DNA from: Actinacidiphila rubida
GTDB taxonomy: Bacteria; Actinomycetota; Actinomycetes; Streptomycetales; Streptomycetaceae
Reading direction: 5' to 3'
Length of the DNA: 64,000 nt
Assembly (NCBI RefSeq): GCF_900110255.1
Contig: NZ_FODD01000023.1
Location: 95,974-159,973 of the forward strand
Shown here: positions 50,398 to 59,613 of the stretch, in pieces
Numbering within the stretch: position 1 is the first letter of the stretch
Layout of the letters: the number at the start of each line of letters is the position of its first letter
The notes under the pieces: generated by a model
Told to the model about the DNA's origin: nothing
Databases searched by the model: none
Seen by the model: the letters and a program-made list of their open reading frames with translations, nothing else
Made by a program: the position numbers and the translations under genes

Positions 50398-51263
50398 TCA
50401 GGGGGCCGTGGCGAGTGCCGGGCGGGGGTGCGGAGAAGGCGCGAGGGCGGCGTGGAGGGTGCGGATGAGGAGGGGACGCAACTCGCGGGCGTCGGGGGCG
50501 AGCGCGGTGACGAGGGTGGCGGGGGCGCCGGCGAGCGGGGTGGCGGCGGCCTGCACGGCGTCAGCGCGGGTCGTGAGGACGCGCGGGAGGAGGGTCGCGC
50601 CCTCGGCGCCGACGAGGAGGAGCTGGCCGGCGGCACGGTGGCCGGCGAGGCCGGCGGGGCCGTCCCAGCCGGGGGCGGCCCCGCGGCCCGCGGCCAGCTC
50701 CTGGTCGAGCACGGTGCGGCCGTCCACGGTCAGGGTGAGGCGGCTGACGAGCCGTCCGGGGGGCTCGCCGTGCCGGCCGAGGACCAGTTCCTCGCGCAGC
50801 ACGAGGAGCGCGCCGGGCGCGACCTCGGCGCGCATCGTCATGCGCAGGTCGCTGCCGGCCGCGGCGATCACGGGTTCGGGAAGCCAGTGCAGGACCGCGT
50901 CCTCCGCGAGGGTCAACCGCACGTCGTACGCGGCAGGTCGCCTCTCCCGCCCGGGCAGGGCGACGGTGGCGGCCGCCGAGCCCACGGTGAGCCGGGCCCC
51001 GGCCCCGACCTCGACATCGACGCGCAGCCGGTCGCCGCCCAGGGGTGCGCTCATCGCGCCGACCAGCGTGACGGCGGCGCCCGGGGGCGCCGTTCTGGTC
51101 CTGCGCACGGCGAGGGCGCCCTCCCCGGTGAGCAGCGGGAGTGCGGTGCCACCGCGGCCGTCCGGGACGGCCCTGATCCGTGCGGCGCCCGTCACGCCGC
51201 TCGCCGTCCGCACGCCGCCCGCCGTCCGCTCGTCGCCCGTGGCCGCCGCGCCGCGCTCGCCGC

Positions 51264-51267
<4 letters not shown>
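50398..51267 (-). CDS. ureD: Urease accessory protein UreD
   Basis: A 289-residue chaperone that joins UreF and UreG on apo-urease and guides nickel into the active site. RIRAVPDGRGGTALPLL, PLGGDRLRVDVEVGAGARLTVGSAAATVALPG and AVLHWLPEPVIAAAGSDLRMTMRAEVAPGALLVLREELVLGR are UreD patterns. GTG 51267 overlaps the ureG stop by four bases, which indicates translational coupling. The first 25 residues are low complexity. Confidence 0.92.
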
Positions 51268-51944
<677 letters not shown>

Positions 51945-51997
51945 GGTCGGCTCCTCGGAGGCGCTGGTCGTGGGGTCGGCTGCGCGGTGTCGGCGCG

Positions 51998-52669
51998 TCA
52001 TGAGGTGAACAGCCGCGTGGGCCAGGCGGCATGGCGCTCCGCGCCGATGTCCAGCAGGGGTGCGGAGGCGGCCGGGAGGGCGTCGAGGCCCTCGCTGAGG
52101 GCGCGGCGGGCCGCGGCCTCGGCGGCCTCGGCCACCGCGTCGACCTCGGGGCCGAGCCGGGCGAGGACGGCGGCGGACTCGAAGGGGTCGAGGGCGAGCA
52201 GCCGCACGGTGGCGGTGGCCGGTGAGGACACCGCCTCGTAGGCGGTGGCGCGCGCGGCGTCGAGCGGGGTGAGGCCGGCGGCGCGGGCGGCGACGCCGAG
52301 GACCACGGGCTGGTGGGCGCCGCGCGGGCGGGCGGCCCCCAGCCGGTCGAGGGCGGGCGAGGGCCAGGCGGCGCGGGCCGCCCGCAGCAGCTGGCGTCCG
52401 AGGCGGCGGGAGACCGCGCGCAGCACGGGCGAGGGCGTGCGGGCGTCGGCCGCCCCGTCCAGGGCCAGGGGGTCGGCGCCGGCGGTCGCCGCCGCGGCCA
52501 GTGCGGCGGCGACCAGTCCAGTGGTGTGCAGCCGCCCGCGGCAGAACTCCGCGAGCGTGGCGGCGTCGGTGATCCGGCCCTCGGCGACGGCGGTCTCGGC
52601 CCCGCCGGAGTGGGCGTGGCCGCCGGCCGGGAACCTGCCGTCGGCGAGGAGGAGCAGCGCGGCGCTCAT
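51998..52669 (-). CDS. ureF: Urease accessory protein UreF
   Basis: A 223-residue helical accessory protein that acts as gatekeeper for UreG in the activation complex. LLLADGRFPAGGHAHSGGAE is the family opening; the rest is Ala-rich helix with LDAARATAYEAVSSPATATVRLL in the usual place. It lies 54 bp after ureC and 53 bp before ureG. Confidence 0.93.
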   Translation of the reverse strand: MSAALLLLADGRFPAGGHAHSGGAETAVAEGRITDAATLAEFCRGRLHTTGLVAAALAAAATAGADPLALDGAADARTPSPVLRAVSRRLGRQLLRAARAAWPSPALDRLGAARPRGAHQPVVLGVAARAAGLTPLDAARATAYEAVSSPATATVRLLALDPFESAAVLARLGPEVDAVAEAAEAAARRALSEGLDALPAASAPLLDIGAERHAAWPTRLFTS

Positions 52670-52723
52670 CGCCCGCGCCCCCTCGCGGCGGCCTGGTCGG
52701 CGCGGTGCGTCACGGCGACTCCA

Positions 52724-54445
52724 TCAGAAGAGGAAGTACCGCTGGGCCATGGGGAGTTCCGCGGCGGGCGCGGGCTCGACGACGTCACCGTCGATCCGCA
52801 CGGTGAACGTGTCGGGCTCGACCTCCACGCGCGGCAGGGCGTCGTTCTCCCGCATGTCGGCCTTGGTCACGGCCCGGGTGCTGCGGATCGCGGTGAACGG
52901 CTTGGCGAGGCCGAGCCGTTCGGGCAGGCCGGCGGCGAGTGCCGTCTCCGTGGTGAAGTTGACGGAGTTGCGCGCCGGCGCGGCGCCGACCGCGCCGAAC
53001 ATCGGCCGGGGCAGCACGGGTTGGGGCGTGGGGATGGAGGCGTTGGCGTCGCCCATCTGTGCGTAGGCGATCTGCCCGCCCTTGAGGACGAGGTGCGGCT
53101 TGACGCCGAAGAACGCCGGATCCCACAGCACGAGGTCGGCCAGCTTCCCGGCCTCCACCGAGCCGATCTCGGCGTCCATTCCCTGGGCGGCGGCGGGGTT
53201 GATGGTGTACTTCGCCACGTAGCGCCGGGCCCGGTGGTTGTCGGCCCGCCCGTCGCCGGGCAGCGCGCCGCGCCGTCGCTTCATGACGTGCGCGGTCTGC
53301 CAGGTGCGCAGGGCGATCTCGCCGATCCGGCCCATGGCCTGGGAGTCGGAGCTGACGATGCTGATCGCGCCGAGGTCGTGCAGCACGTCCTCCGCGGCGA
53401 TCGTGGACGGCCGGATGCGGGACTCGGCGAACGCGAGGTCCTCCGGCACGGCCGGGTTGAGGTGGTGGCAGACCATCAGCATGTCGAGGTGTTCCTCGAC
53501 GGTGTTGACGGTGTGCGGCCGGGTGGGGTTGGTCGACGAGGGCAGGATGTGCGGCCGTCCCACCACGGTGATGATGTCGGGGGCGTGGCCGCCGCCGGCG
53601 CCCTCGGTGTGGTACGCGTGGACGCCCCGGCCGGCGATGGCGGCGAGGGTGTCCTCGACGAATCCCGCCTCGTTCAGCGTGTCGGTGTGCAGGGCCAGTT
53701 GGGCGCCGCTGTCCTCGCACACCCGCAGGCAGGCGTCGATCGCGGCGGGGGTGGCCCCCCAGTCCTCGTGGATCTTGAATCCGACGGCGCCGCCGGCCAG
53801 TTGGTCGTGCAGTGCCCGCGGGTTGACGGTGTTGCCCTTGCCGAGGAGCCCGATGTTGACCGGGTAGGCCTCGAGCGCCGCGAACATGGCCGCCAGGTGC
53901 CAGGCACCCGGGGTGACGGTGGTGGCCTTGGTGCCCTCGGCGGGGCCGGTGCCGCCGCCGACGAGGGTGGTGACGCCCGTGGCGAGCGCCTGGTGCACCA
54001 GGGTGGGCGTGATGAAGTGGACGTGCGCGTCGACCGTCCCGGCCGTCAGAATGCGGCCGTTGCCCGCGATCACCTCGGTCTCCGGGCCGATCACCAGGTC
54101 CGGGTGGACGCCGTCCATCGTCTCGGGGTTGCCGGCCTTGCCGAGCGCGCTGATCCGGCCGTCGCGAATGCCGACGTCCGCCTTCACCACGCCCCAGTGG
54201 TCGAGCACCACCGCGCCGGTCACGACGGTGTCGGGCGCCCCTTCGGCGCGGGTGGCGCGCCCCTGGCCCATGGACTCGCGGATGACCTTGCCCCCGCCGA
54301 ACACGGCCTCGTCGCCGGCGAGTCCGGGCCCGCCGGCCAGGTCCCGTTCGACCTCGATCAGCAGGTCGGTGTCGGCCAGCCGGATGCGGTCGCCGGTGGT
54401 GGGCCCGTACAGGTCGGCGTAGGCGGCGCGGGTGAGCTCAGGCAT
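52724..54445 (-). CDS. ureC: Urease alpha subunit
   Basis: A 573-residue catalytic subunit that hydrolyses urea to ammonia and carbamate. Nickel-site residues are visible: HVHFITP (His pair), the carbamylated Lys in VGFKIHEDWG, HTDTLNEAGF, HAYHTEGAGGGHAPDII, and Asp in SDSQAMGRIGE. The flap Cys-His is in MVCHHLNP. The length is usual. ATG 54445 overlaps the end of ureB by eight bases. The enzyme acts in the cytoplasm with UreA and UreB. Confidence 0.97.
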   Translation of the reverse strand: MPELTRAAYADLYGPTTGDRIRLADTDLLIEVERDLAGGPGLAGDEAVFGGGKVIRESMGQGRATRAEGAPDTVVTGAVVLDHWGVVKADVGIRDGRISALGKAGNPETMDGVHPDLVIGPETEVIAGNGRILTAGTVDAHVHFITPTLVHQALATGVTTLVGGGTGPAEGTKATTVTPGAWHLAAMFAALEAYPVNIGLLGKGNTVNPRALHDQLAGGAVGFKIHEDWGATPAAIDACLRVCEDSGAQLALHTDTLNEAGFVEDTLAAIAGRGVHAYHTEGAGGGHAPDIITVVGRPHILPSSTNPTRPHTVNTVEEHLDMLMVCHHLNPAVPEDLAFAESRIRPSTIAAEDVLHDLGAISIVSSDSQAMGRIGEIALRTWQTAHVMKRRRGALPGDGRADNHRARRYVAKYTINPAAAQGMDAEIGSVEAGKLADLVLWDPAFFGVKPHLVLKGGQIAYAQMGDANASIPTPQPVLPRPMFGAVGAAPARNSVNFTTETALAAGLPERLGLAKPFTAIRSTRAVTKADMRENDALPRVEVEPDTFTVRIDGDVVEPAPAAELPMAQRYFLF

Positions 54446-54749
54446 CGAGGGCGCCACCGATCCGTCCGCGCAGCCCGGCCACCACGCGCTGCCCGGCGAG
54501 GGGCACGAGGGAGACGTCGACCGGGATGCCGGGTTCGAAGCGCACGGCGGTGCCGGCCGGGATGTTCAGCCGCAGGCCGCGGGCGGCGGCCCGATCGAAC
54601 TCGAGACGGGGGTTGCATTCGGCGAAGTGGTAGTGGGAGCCGACCTGCACCGGGCGGTCGGCGGCGTTGACGACGGTCAGGCGGGTCACGGGCCGTCCGG
54701 AGTTGAAGGGCACGGGAGGTGCGTCGTGCAGGATCTCGCCGGGGATCAC
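54438..54749 (-). CDS. ureB: Urease beta subunit
   Basis: A 103-residue structural subunit. IPGEILHDAPPVPFNSGRP, VQVGSHYHFAECNPRLEFDR and GLRLNIPAGTAVRFEPG are the conserved blocks. GTG 54749 begins 9 bp after the ureA stop; the 3' end overlaps ureC. Confidence 0.96.
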   Translation of the reverse strand: MIPGEILHDAPPVPFNSGRPVTRLTVVNAADRPVQVGSHYHFAECNPRLEFDRAAARGLRLNIPAGTAVRFEPGIPVDVSLVPLAGQRVVAGLRGRIGGALDA

Positions 54750-54758
54750 GCCGCCCCC

Positions 54759-55061
54759 TCAGACGATCGGCTCGTGCACGGTCACCAGTTTGGTGCCGTC
54801 GGGGAACGTGGCTTCGACCTGGACGTCGTGGATCATCTCCGGGATGCCGTCCATGACGTCGTCGCGGCTCAGCACGGTGCGGCCGGAGGCCATCAGCTCG
54901 GCGACGCTCCGGCCGTCACGGGCGCCCTCCAGCACGTGGGCGGTGATCAGCGCCACCGCCTCGGGGTGGTTGAGCCGCAGTCCGCGGGCCCGGCGCCGCT
55001 CGGCGACGTCGGCCGCGACGTGCACCAGCAGCCGTTCCTGCTCGTGGGGGGTCAACTGCAC
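54759..55061 (-). CDS. ureA: Urease gamma subunit
   Basis: A 100-residue structural subunit, first gene of the urease operon. MQLTPHEQERLLVHVAADVAERR, LNHPEAVALITAHVLEGARDG and the VEATFPDGTKLVTVHEPI ending are typical. GTG 55061 is the start. The 90-bp gap upstream, before the YefM-type gene, should hold the operon promoter; no obvious Nur box or nitrogen-regulator site is seen there. Confidence 0.96.
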   Translation of the reverse strand: MQLTPHEQERLLVHVAADVAERRRARGLRLNHPEAVALITAHVLEGARDGRSVAELMASGRTVLSRDDVMDGIPEMIHDVQVEATFPDGTKLVTVHEPIV

Positions 55062-55151
55062 TGCCGCACCTCGCCGTCGTCGGGTCCCGCGACGGTAGAG
55101 CGGCCGTGGTTCGACGGCGTTTCCGGTGTGTGTCCGCGCTGTTACACGGCG

Positions 55152-55436
55152 TCAGCGGTCTCCGGCCGCGGGTCCGCGGTGCTCGGCGGCGATGCCGAAC
55201 CTGCGCCGTTCGCCCGTGGCGGACGCACCGCCACCCACCGACGACACGGTGCTGATCACCTGCTCCTCCGGCTGCGCGTCGAGATCACGCAGTCGCTGCA
55301 GGTCAGCGGCGGAGACCAGGGCGACCAAGGGCTTGCCGTGGCGGGTCAGCACCACCTGCTCGCCGCCGTAGACGACGCGGTTGATGAGGTCGGCGAGCTG
55401 CGCACGCGCTTGTGTCACCGGGACGTCATGGGTCAT
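55152..55436 (-). CDS. Phd/YefM-type antitoxin, orphan
   Basis: A 94-residue protein with the YefM/Phd fold: THDVPVTQARAQLADLINRVVYGGEQVVLTRHGKPLVALVSAADLQRL, the DNA-binding and dimer domain. The C-terminal 40 residues are polar and would be the disordered toxin-neutralising tail. No toxin gene follows; the next gene is ureA. The start may be ATG 55436 or one of two ATGs just upstream (55445, 55448). It is divergent from clpP, with TGTACA-like hexamers between. Confidence 0.85.
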   Translation of the reverse strand: MTHDVPVTQARAQLADLINRVVYGGEQVVLTRHGKPLVALVSAADLQRLRDLDAQPEEQVISTVSSVGGGASATGERRRFGIAAEHRGPAAGDR

Positions 55437-55452
55437 GCTCCCCATCATAACG

Positions 55453-55479
55453 GGACGTACGTCCTGTACATTTTGTGCA
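55453..55479. promoter_or_regulatory. Evenly spaced palindromic hexamers between the antitoxin and clpP
   Basis: GGACGTACGTCC is a perfect 12-bp palindrome (55453-55464). Its centre CGTACG (55456), TGTACA (55465) and TGTGCA (55474) are spaced exactly 9 bp apart. The E. coli YefM operator uses TGTACA cores, so this is a plausible antitoxin operator that also covers the clpP promoter. Confidence 0.55.
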
Positions 55480-55495
55480 TACGGAGGTGCCTGCC

Positions 55496-56131
55496 ATGTT
55501 CCGACCGACCGCCCGCTACGTGCTGCCGGAGTTCACCGAGCGCAGCAGCAACGGCGTCCGGACGATGGATCCGTACTCCAAGCTCCTGCAGGAGCGGATC
55601 GTCTTCCTGGGCACCCGGATCGACGACACGTCGGCCAACGACGTGATGGCCCAGCTCATCCACCTGGAGAGCGCCGCACCCGAGCAGGACATCCACCTGT
55701 ACGTCAACTCGCCCGGCGGCTCGTTCTCGGCGATGACCGCGATCTACGACACGATGCAGTTCGTCACCTGCGACGTGGCGACGGTGTGCATCGGGCAGGC
55801 GGCGTCGGCCGCGGCGGTACTGCTGACCGCCGGCGCCCCCGGCAAGCGCATGGCGACGCCGGGCGCGCGCATCCTCATCCACCAGCCGTCCATGGGCGAG
55901 GTGGTGCAGGGCGACGTGTCCGACCTGGAGATCCAGGCCAGGGAACTGCTGCGGACGCGCGAGCAGTTGGAGACGATGCTGGCCCGGCACACCGGGCAGG
56001 ACCTGGAGCGGATCAGGACCGACATCGAGCGCGACAAGGTGTTCGACGCGCAAGCGGCCGTGGACTACGGGCTGGTGGACCGCCTGACCAGCAGCAGGAA
56101 GGCCAACAGCGCCCCGTACGGCCCGCGGTGA
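55496..56131 (+). CDS. clpP: ATP-dependent Clp protease proteolytic subunit
   Basis: A 211-residue serine peptidase subunit that forms the barrel used by ClpX/ClpC. Catalytic Ser104 is in GQAASAAAVLLTAG, His in RILIHQPS and Asp in DYGLVDRL. YVNSPGGSFSAMTAIYDTM is the oxyanion strand. The N-terminus (MFRPTARYVLPEFTERSSNG) is of the ClpP2-like type. It is a single clpP rather than the usual tandem pair. ATG 55496 has GGAGG 8 bp upstream. A small gene follows 6 bp downstream. Confidence 0.95.
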   Translation: MFRPTARYVLPEFTERSSNGVRTMDPYSKLLQERIVFLGTRIDDTSANDVMAQLIHLESAAPEQDIHLYVNSPGGSFSAMTAIYDTMQFVTCDVATVCIGQAASAAAVLLTAGAPGKRMATPGARILIHQPSMGEVVQGDVSDLEIQARELLRTREQLETMLARHTGQDLERIRTDIERDKVFDAQAAVDYGLVDRLTSSRKANSAPYGPR

Positions 56132-56137
56132 TCGAGG

Positions 56138-56461
56138 GTGGTGCCGGAACTGCCGCCGCTGCCCGCGCTCACGCGTTCCGAGGGCGAACTGGTGGACTGC
56201 TACCTGGAGGTCGTGGACCTGCTGGGCCGGATCAACCCGTGCCGCACGACCGACACTTACGGGGCGCTGCGGGCCGCCCAGGCGCTGGTCACCAGGGCGG
56301 CGGCACTCAGGGACGCGCTGACCACGATGCACCTGCGCGGCGAGACCGAACTCCACCACGCCACGCTGGCGCGGGCACTGCGGGTCCTGGAGGGTGAACG
56401 CCGTTCCGCACGGGTGACGGTGACGCCTGATCCGAACGCCGGACCGGCCGCCCGGCCGTGA
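56138..56461 (+). CDS. Small helical protein coupled to clpP
   Basis: A 107-residue protein, largely helical (LPALTRSEGELVDCYLEVVDLLGRI, TYGALRAAQALVTRAAALRDALTTMHLRGETELHHATLARALRVLEGERR), with a polar tail. I do not recognise the family. GTG 56138 (or 56141) follows the clpP stop by six bases, so translation is probably coupled. It could be an adaptor or a regulator of the Clp protease, but there is no direct evidence. Confidence 0.7.
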   Translation: MVPELPPLPALTRSEGELVDCYLEVVDLLGRINPCRTTDTYGALRAAQALVTRAAALRDALTTMHLRGETELHHATLARALRVLEGERRSARVTVTPDPNAGPAARP

Positions 56462-56829
56462 GATCCGCGGCGGCGGCGGCCGTTCGGGGCGGACACGCCC
56501 GACACGGTGACGCAATCGGTCAGTCCATTGGGCGTATCCGACGGGGTTTGACGGGGCTTGTCAATTCGGGTCGGAATTGCGCATGTCGGCTGGACCCCTG
56601 CGACCGGCGCGACATCGGGCCAGGTCAGCGGCACGGACGTGGCGTCAGCGAACGTGCGCCGAGGGCCCGTTCACTCGGATAGGTGAAACGTGACGAGACT
56701 CACATAGCGCGTTTTCAGCATCACATCGGGCGCTTTCGTGCGTAACCATCCGTGGTGACGACAAGCCCCCGTCGCCGTGACGGGGCGGTCCGCGCGGACG
56801 CCCAATCCTGCCGCCGCGCGGATGCCAGG
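56462..56829. other. Promoter region upstream of the c-di-AMP riboswitch
   Basis: No gene is supported in these 368 bp. They include the inverted repeat CAATTC-N6-GAATTG at 56562-56579 and an A+T-richer part near 56690-56750 that may hold the promoter for the riboswitch transcript. Confidence 0.5.
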
Positions 56830-56985
56830 TCGACACGAGTGCACGCGGCAGGAGCGGAGGACCCAGCAGTGCGGGGCCGGCCCGGAGCACATCCGGGCCG
56901 CCTCTAGGGGTGAAGCCGCTGGTCAGCGGCCGGGCATTCTTCGCCTGCCCGAACCCGACAGGTCATCCTTCGCAGGCTGACGACG
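56830..56985 (+). promoter_or_regulatory. c-di-AMP riboswitch (ydaO/yuaA type)
   Basis: The leader of the NlpC/P60 gene carries the conserved blocks of the ydaO class: GCAGGAGCGGAGGACCCA (from 56850), GGGGTGAAGCCGC (from 56908), CCCGAACCCGACAGGTCA (from 56948) and CGCAGGCTGACGACGAAGG. Several self-complementary stems (for example CCGGCCCGG...CCGGGCC) separate the blocks. In streptomycetes this riboswitch lies upstream of cell-wall hydrolases such as rpfA and shuts them off when c-di-AMP is high. The 5' boundary is approximate. Confidence 0.88.
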
Positions 56986-56996
56986 AAGGGTCGCGC

Positions 56997-57494
56997 ATGC
57001 TCGCGCTCCACCACACCCACGCTCATCCCGTCTCCGCACGGCTGTCCCGCTTCGGGGCCGCGTCCGTGCTCACCGCCGCGGCCGTCGCCGCACCGGCCCT
57101 GATCCCCGGGGCCCTCTCGTCCGCGCAGGCCGCCTCGCTGGCCACCCACGCGCTGGACGTCGCCGCCTCCAAGCAGGGCGCGCCCTACCAGTGGGGCGCC
57201 ACCGGCCCCTACCGTTTCGACTGCTCGGGGCTCACCCAGTACTCGTTCAAGCGTGCGGGCAAGAAGCTGCCGCGCACCGCGGCCGCCCAGTACAACAGCA
57301 CCCGGCACATCGCGGCCTCCTCGCGACGCATCGGCGACCTGGTGTTCTTCCACGCCGGCTCCTCGGCGTCGTCGGTCTACCACGTCGGGATCTACGCCGG
57401 CAGCGGCCGCATCTGGCACGCGCCGAGGACCGGCGCCACGGTCCGCCTGGAGCGGATCTGGACCAGCAGCGTCTGGTACGGCCGCGTCAGGTGA
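56997..57494 (+). CDS. Secreted NlpC/P60 peptidoglycan hydrolase
   Basis: A 165-residue exported cysteine peptidase cutting D-Glu-meso/LL-DAP type bonds in peptidoglycan stems. A signal peptide (to about residue 45, SSAQAA) is followed at once by the NlpC/P60 domain, with Cys76 in RFDCSGLTQYSF, His129 in YHVGIYAG and His141 in IWHAP. There are no LysM or coiled-coil parts, so it is a minimal enzyme. GAAGGG lies 6 bp before ATG 56997, inside or next to the 3' end of the riboswitch, which could hide it. Confidence 0.92.
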   Translation: MLALHHTHAHPVSARLSRFGAASVLTAAAVAAPALIPGALSSAQAASLATHALDVAASKQGAPYQWGATGPYRFDCSGLTQYSFKRAGKKLPRTAAAQYNSTRHIAASSRRIGDLVFFHAGSSASSVYHVGIYAGSGRIWHAPRTGATVRLERIWTSSVWYGRVR

Positions 57495-57650
57495 TCTCCA
57501 CCGGTCCCCAGGGGCCAGGACCGCTCGACGGCCTCCTGGCCTTCCTCCTCGGCGGCCGCCCCGGCGTCTTCCCCGGCGTCGAGGCCGGCCACGCGGCGGC
57601 ACGCGGCGGAACCGCCGCGACCGCCCCCGGGCCCTGCGGCCGGTCCGACG

Positions 57651-58502
57651 TCATACCGCCGACGCCCGGCCCCACCCGCGGGCCACCCGGCGGCAGGCGA
57701 CCGCACCGCACGCGACCCCCACGGCCAGCAGCACGGCGGCCCCGCGCAGCGTCGGCCCCGTGTCGCCCGCGGCGGCGTGCCGCAGTGTCCGGGCCGCCCA
57801 GTACCCCGGCGACGCCGGGCTGACCGCGCGCAGCCAGCCCGGCAACGTCGACAGGGGGACGAGGGCGCCACCCAGCGTGGTGAGGAACAGCGACCCGATG
57901 TCGAAGGTGGTGCTCAGCTGCCCGTAGCTGCGGACCGTCACCCCGACCGCCGACCCCATCCCCAGGAGCGCCAGCCCCCAGGCGAGGCAGGCGGTCACCA
58001 GAAGCCCCGGCGCGGCGACCGGCATCCCGAAGACGAGGACGCCGAAGCCGAGCACCACCGCCTGCTGCAGCAGGAGCACGCCGAGGACCGGGACGGCCTT
58101 GCCGACGAGCAGTTCGGCGGGCCGGACGGGTGTGGCGCGCAACCGGTCCCAGGTGCGCCACACCCGCTCGGACAGGATCGAGCCGCCCACGATCGACAGG
58201 GCCAGCAGCGAGAACGTCACCAGCGAACCGACCACCGCCTGGGACGTCCCGCCGGGGCCCTGCGCCTGCTCGTACAGCGGCCGAAGGGCCAGCAGCAGGA
58301 TGATCGGCATCACCAACCGGCCGACCAGCGGGCCGGGTTCGTGCAGCAGCACCGCGGTGTTGTGCCGGACCAGCACGCCGGTGCGGCGCAGGGCGTCGCG
58401 GGTTCCGCGGCCGGGCTCGGGCGGCCGCGAAACCCGCGGGGTGCCCAGGGCCGCGGGCACGGCGGTCCCGCCCAGCTGGACGTCAGCGTTCATGGCGATC
58501 AT
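57651..58502 (-). CDS. ABC-2 type transporter permease
   Basis: A 283-residue membrane subunit with six predicted helices and the ABC-2 pattern: LVRHNTAVLLHEPGPLVGRLVMPIILLLALRPLYEQA, then SERVWRTWDRLRATPVRPAELLVGK, and GALVPLSTLPGWLRAVSPASPGYWAARTLR near the C-terminus. It would form a drug or lipid exporter with the ATPase gene upstream. The start may be 58502 or 58493; both have G-rich sites. The 139-bp gap to the ATPase contains three copies of a 9-bp repeat. Confidence 0.9.
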   Translation of the reverse strand: MIAMNADVQLGGTAVPAALGTPRVSRPPEPGRGTRDALRRTGVLVRHNTAVLLHEPGPLVGRLVMPIILLLALRPLYEQAQGPGGTSQAVVGSLVTFSLLALSIVGGSILSERVWRTWDRLRATPVRPAELLVGKAVPVLGVLLLQQAVVLGFGVLVFGMPVAAPGLLVTACLAWGLALLGMGSAVGVTVRSYGQLSTTFDIGSLFLTTLGGALVPLSTLPGWLRAVSPASPGYWAARTLRHAAAGDTGPTLRGAAVLLAVGVACGAVACRRVARGWGRASAV

Positions 58503-58516
58503 CCCCTGTCCCTTGT

Positions 58517-58543
58517 GTCAGGTGCGTCAGGTGCGTCAGGTGC
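58517..58543. repeat. 9-bp tandem repeat, three copies
   Basis: GTCAGGTGC occurs three times in a row just upstream of the permease ribosome site. Confidence 0.7.
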
Positions 58544-58641
58544 ACGGGCGTCACGGGGAGCCGGGTGGGCCCGCCGCGCGTGCCCCTCGGGGCGCGAGGC
58601 CGGTGCCACGGTGGTCCACACCGATGCGCGCCTCCGTCCGA

Positions 58642-59559
58642 TCAGGCGGCCGCGTCCGCTGCGAGGTCACGCGTCGCGAGCGACCGGTACAGGTCGTCGA
58701 GGTCCGGGCGGCGGACGTCGACGCTCAGCGGCGCGCAGCCGGCCGCGAGCAGCGTGGCGAGGTCCGCCGACGGGTTGCGGGTCGCGACGCGCAGTGCATG
58801 GGGGCCGTCGTCCCGGGCGCGGCCGGCGATCTCCGCGGGCAGGGCCGGGCGTGGCCGCGCCGGGTCCAGGCTCAGCCGGATCTCGCCGGGCAGGTCCGCG
58901 GTCAGCTCCGCCCGGCCACCCCTGGCCACCACCCGGCCGCGCCGGGCGACCGCCAACGTGGCGTCGAGGTCGACGAGTTCGGGGAGGTAGTGGGTGGTGT
59001 AGAGGACGGCCGCGCCGGCGGCGGCACGCGCCCGGACCGCGGCCAGCAGGGCCTGGCGCGTCTCCGGGTCGGCACCCGCCGTCGGCTCGTCGAGCAGCAG
59101 GACGCACGGGGTGCCGACCATCGCGGCGGCCGCCTGGGCCCGGCGGCGCTGCCCGCCGGAGAGCACCCCGCAGCGCCGGTCGAGGACCTCGCCGAGCATC
59201 AGCTCCTCGGCGACGGCGCCGACCGCGCGCCGGGCGGACGCACGGCGGATTCCCGCGAGGCCGGCGAACAGCCGCAGGTGCTCGCGGACGGTGACCGTCG
59301 GATAGAGGGCGAGCTCCTGCGGGGCGACGCCGAGCAACGCCCGTGCGTCACACGGCCGTTCGAGCGCGTCGACACCGCAGACCCGCACCCGGCCGGACGC
59401 CGGCCGGACCAGCCCCGCGACGACCTCCACGAAGGTGGACTTCCCCGCTCCGTTGTGCCCGATCAGCCCGGTGACCTCACCGGACCGCACCTCCAGGCTG
59501 AAGCCGTCCAGCGCCCGCCGGTCGCCGTAGCGCATCACCAACTCCTCGGCCGAGAGCAT
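58642..59559 (-). CDS. ABC transporter ATP-binding protein
   Basis: A 305-residue ATPase. Walker A is GHNGAGKST (about residues 35-43), the signature LSGGQRRR, Walker B VLLLDEPTAG and the switch His in LYTTHYLPEL. The C-terminal 90 residues are the regulatory extension typical of DrrA-like exporters. With the downstream permease it would form an exporter. It is divergent from a TetR gene whose palindrome lies 25 bp upstream of this start. Confidence 0.93.
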   Translation of the reverse strand: MLSAEELVMRYGDRRALDGFSLEVRSGEVTGLIGHNGAGKSTFVEVVAGLVRPASGRVRVCGVDALERPCDARALLGVAPQELALYPTVTVREHLRLFAGLAGIRRASARRAVGAVAEELMLGEVLDRRCGVLSGGQRRRAQAAAAMVGTPCVLLLDEPTAGADPETRQALLAAVRARAAAGAAVLYTTHYLPELVDLDATLAVARRGRVVARGGRAELTADLPGEIRLSLDPARPRPALPAEIAGRARDDGPHALRVATRNPSADLATLLAAGCAPLSVDVRRPDLDDLYRSLATRDLAADAAA

Positions 59560-59583
59560 CGGCCACCACCCCCAATTGTTGAT

Positions 59584-59609
59584 CTACACTGTATAGATCT
59601 ACAGTGTAG
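59584..59609. promoter_or_regulatory. Perfect 10-6-10 palindrome, TetR operator
   Basis: CTACACTGTA and TACAGTGTAG flank TAGATC. The element lies 4 bp before the TetR ATG and 24 bp before the ABC ATPase start, so bound repressor would block both genes. It is the only markedly A+T-rich spot in this region and probably overlaps the -10 elements. Confidence 0.82.
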
Positions 59610-59613
59610 AGGC

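Noticed and set aside
55062..55151. Toxin gene partner for the YefM-type antitoxin
   Set aside because: The 90-bp gap before ureA is too short and neither flanking gene resembles RelE, YoeB, Doc or PIN toxins.
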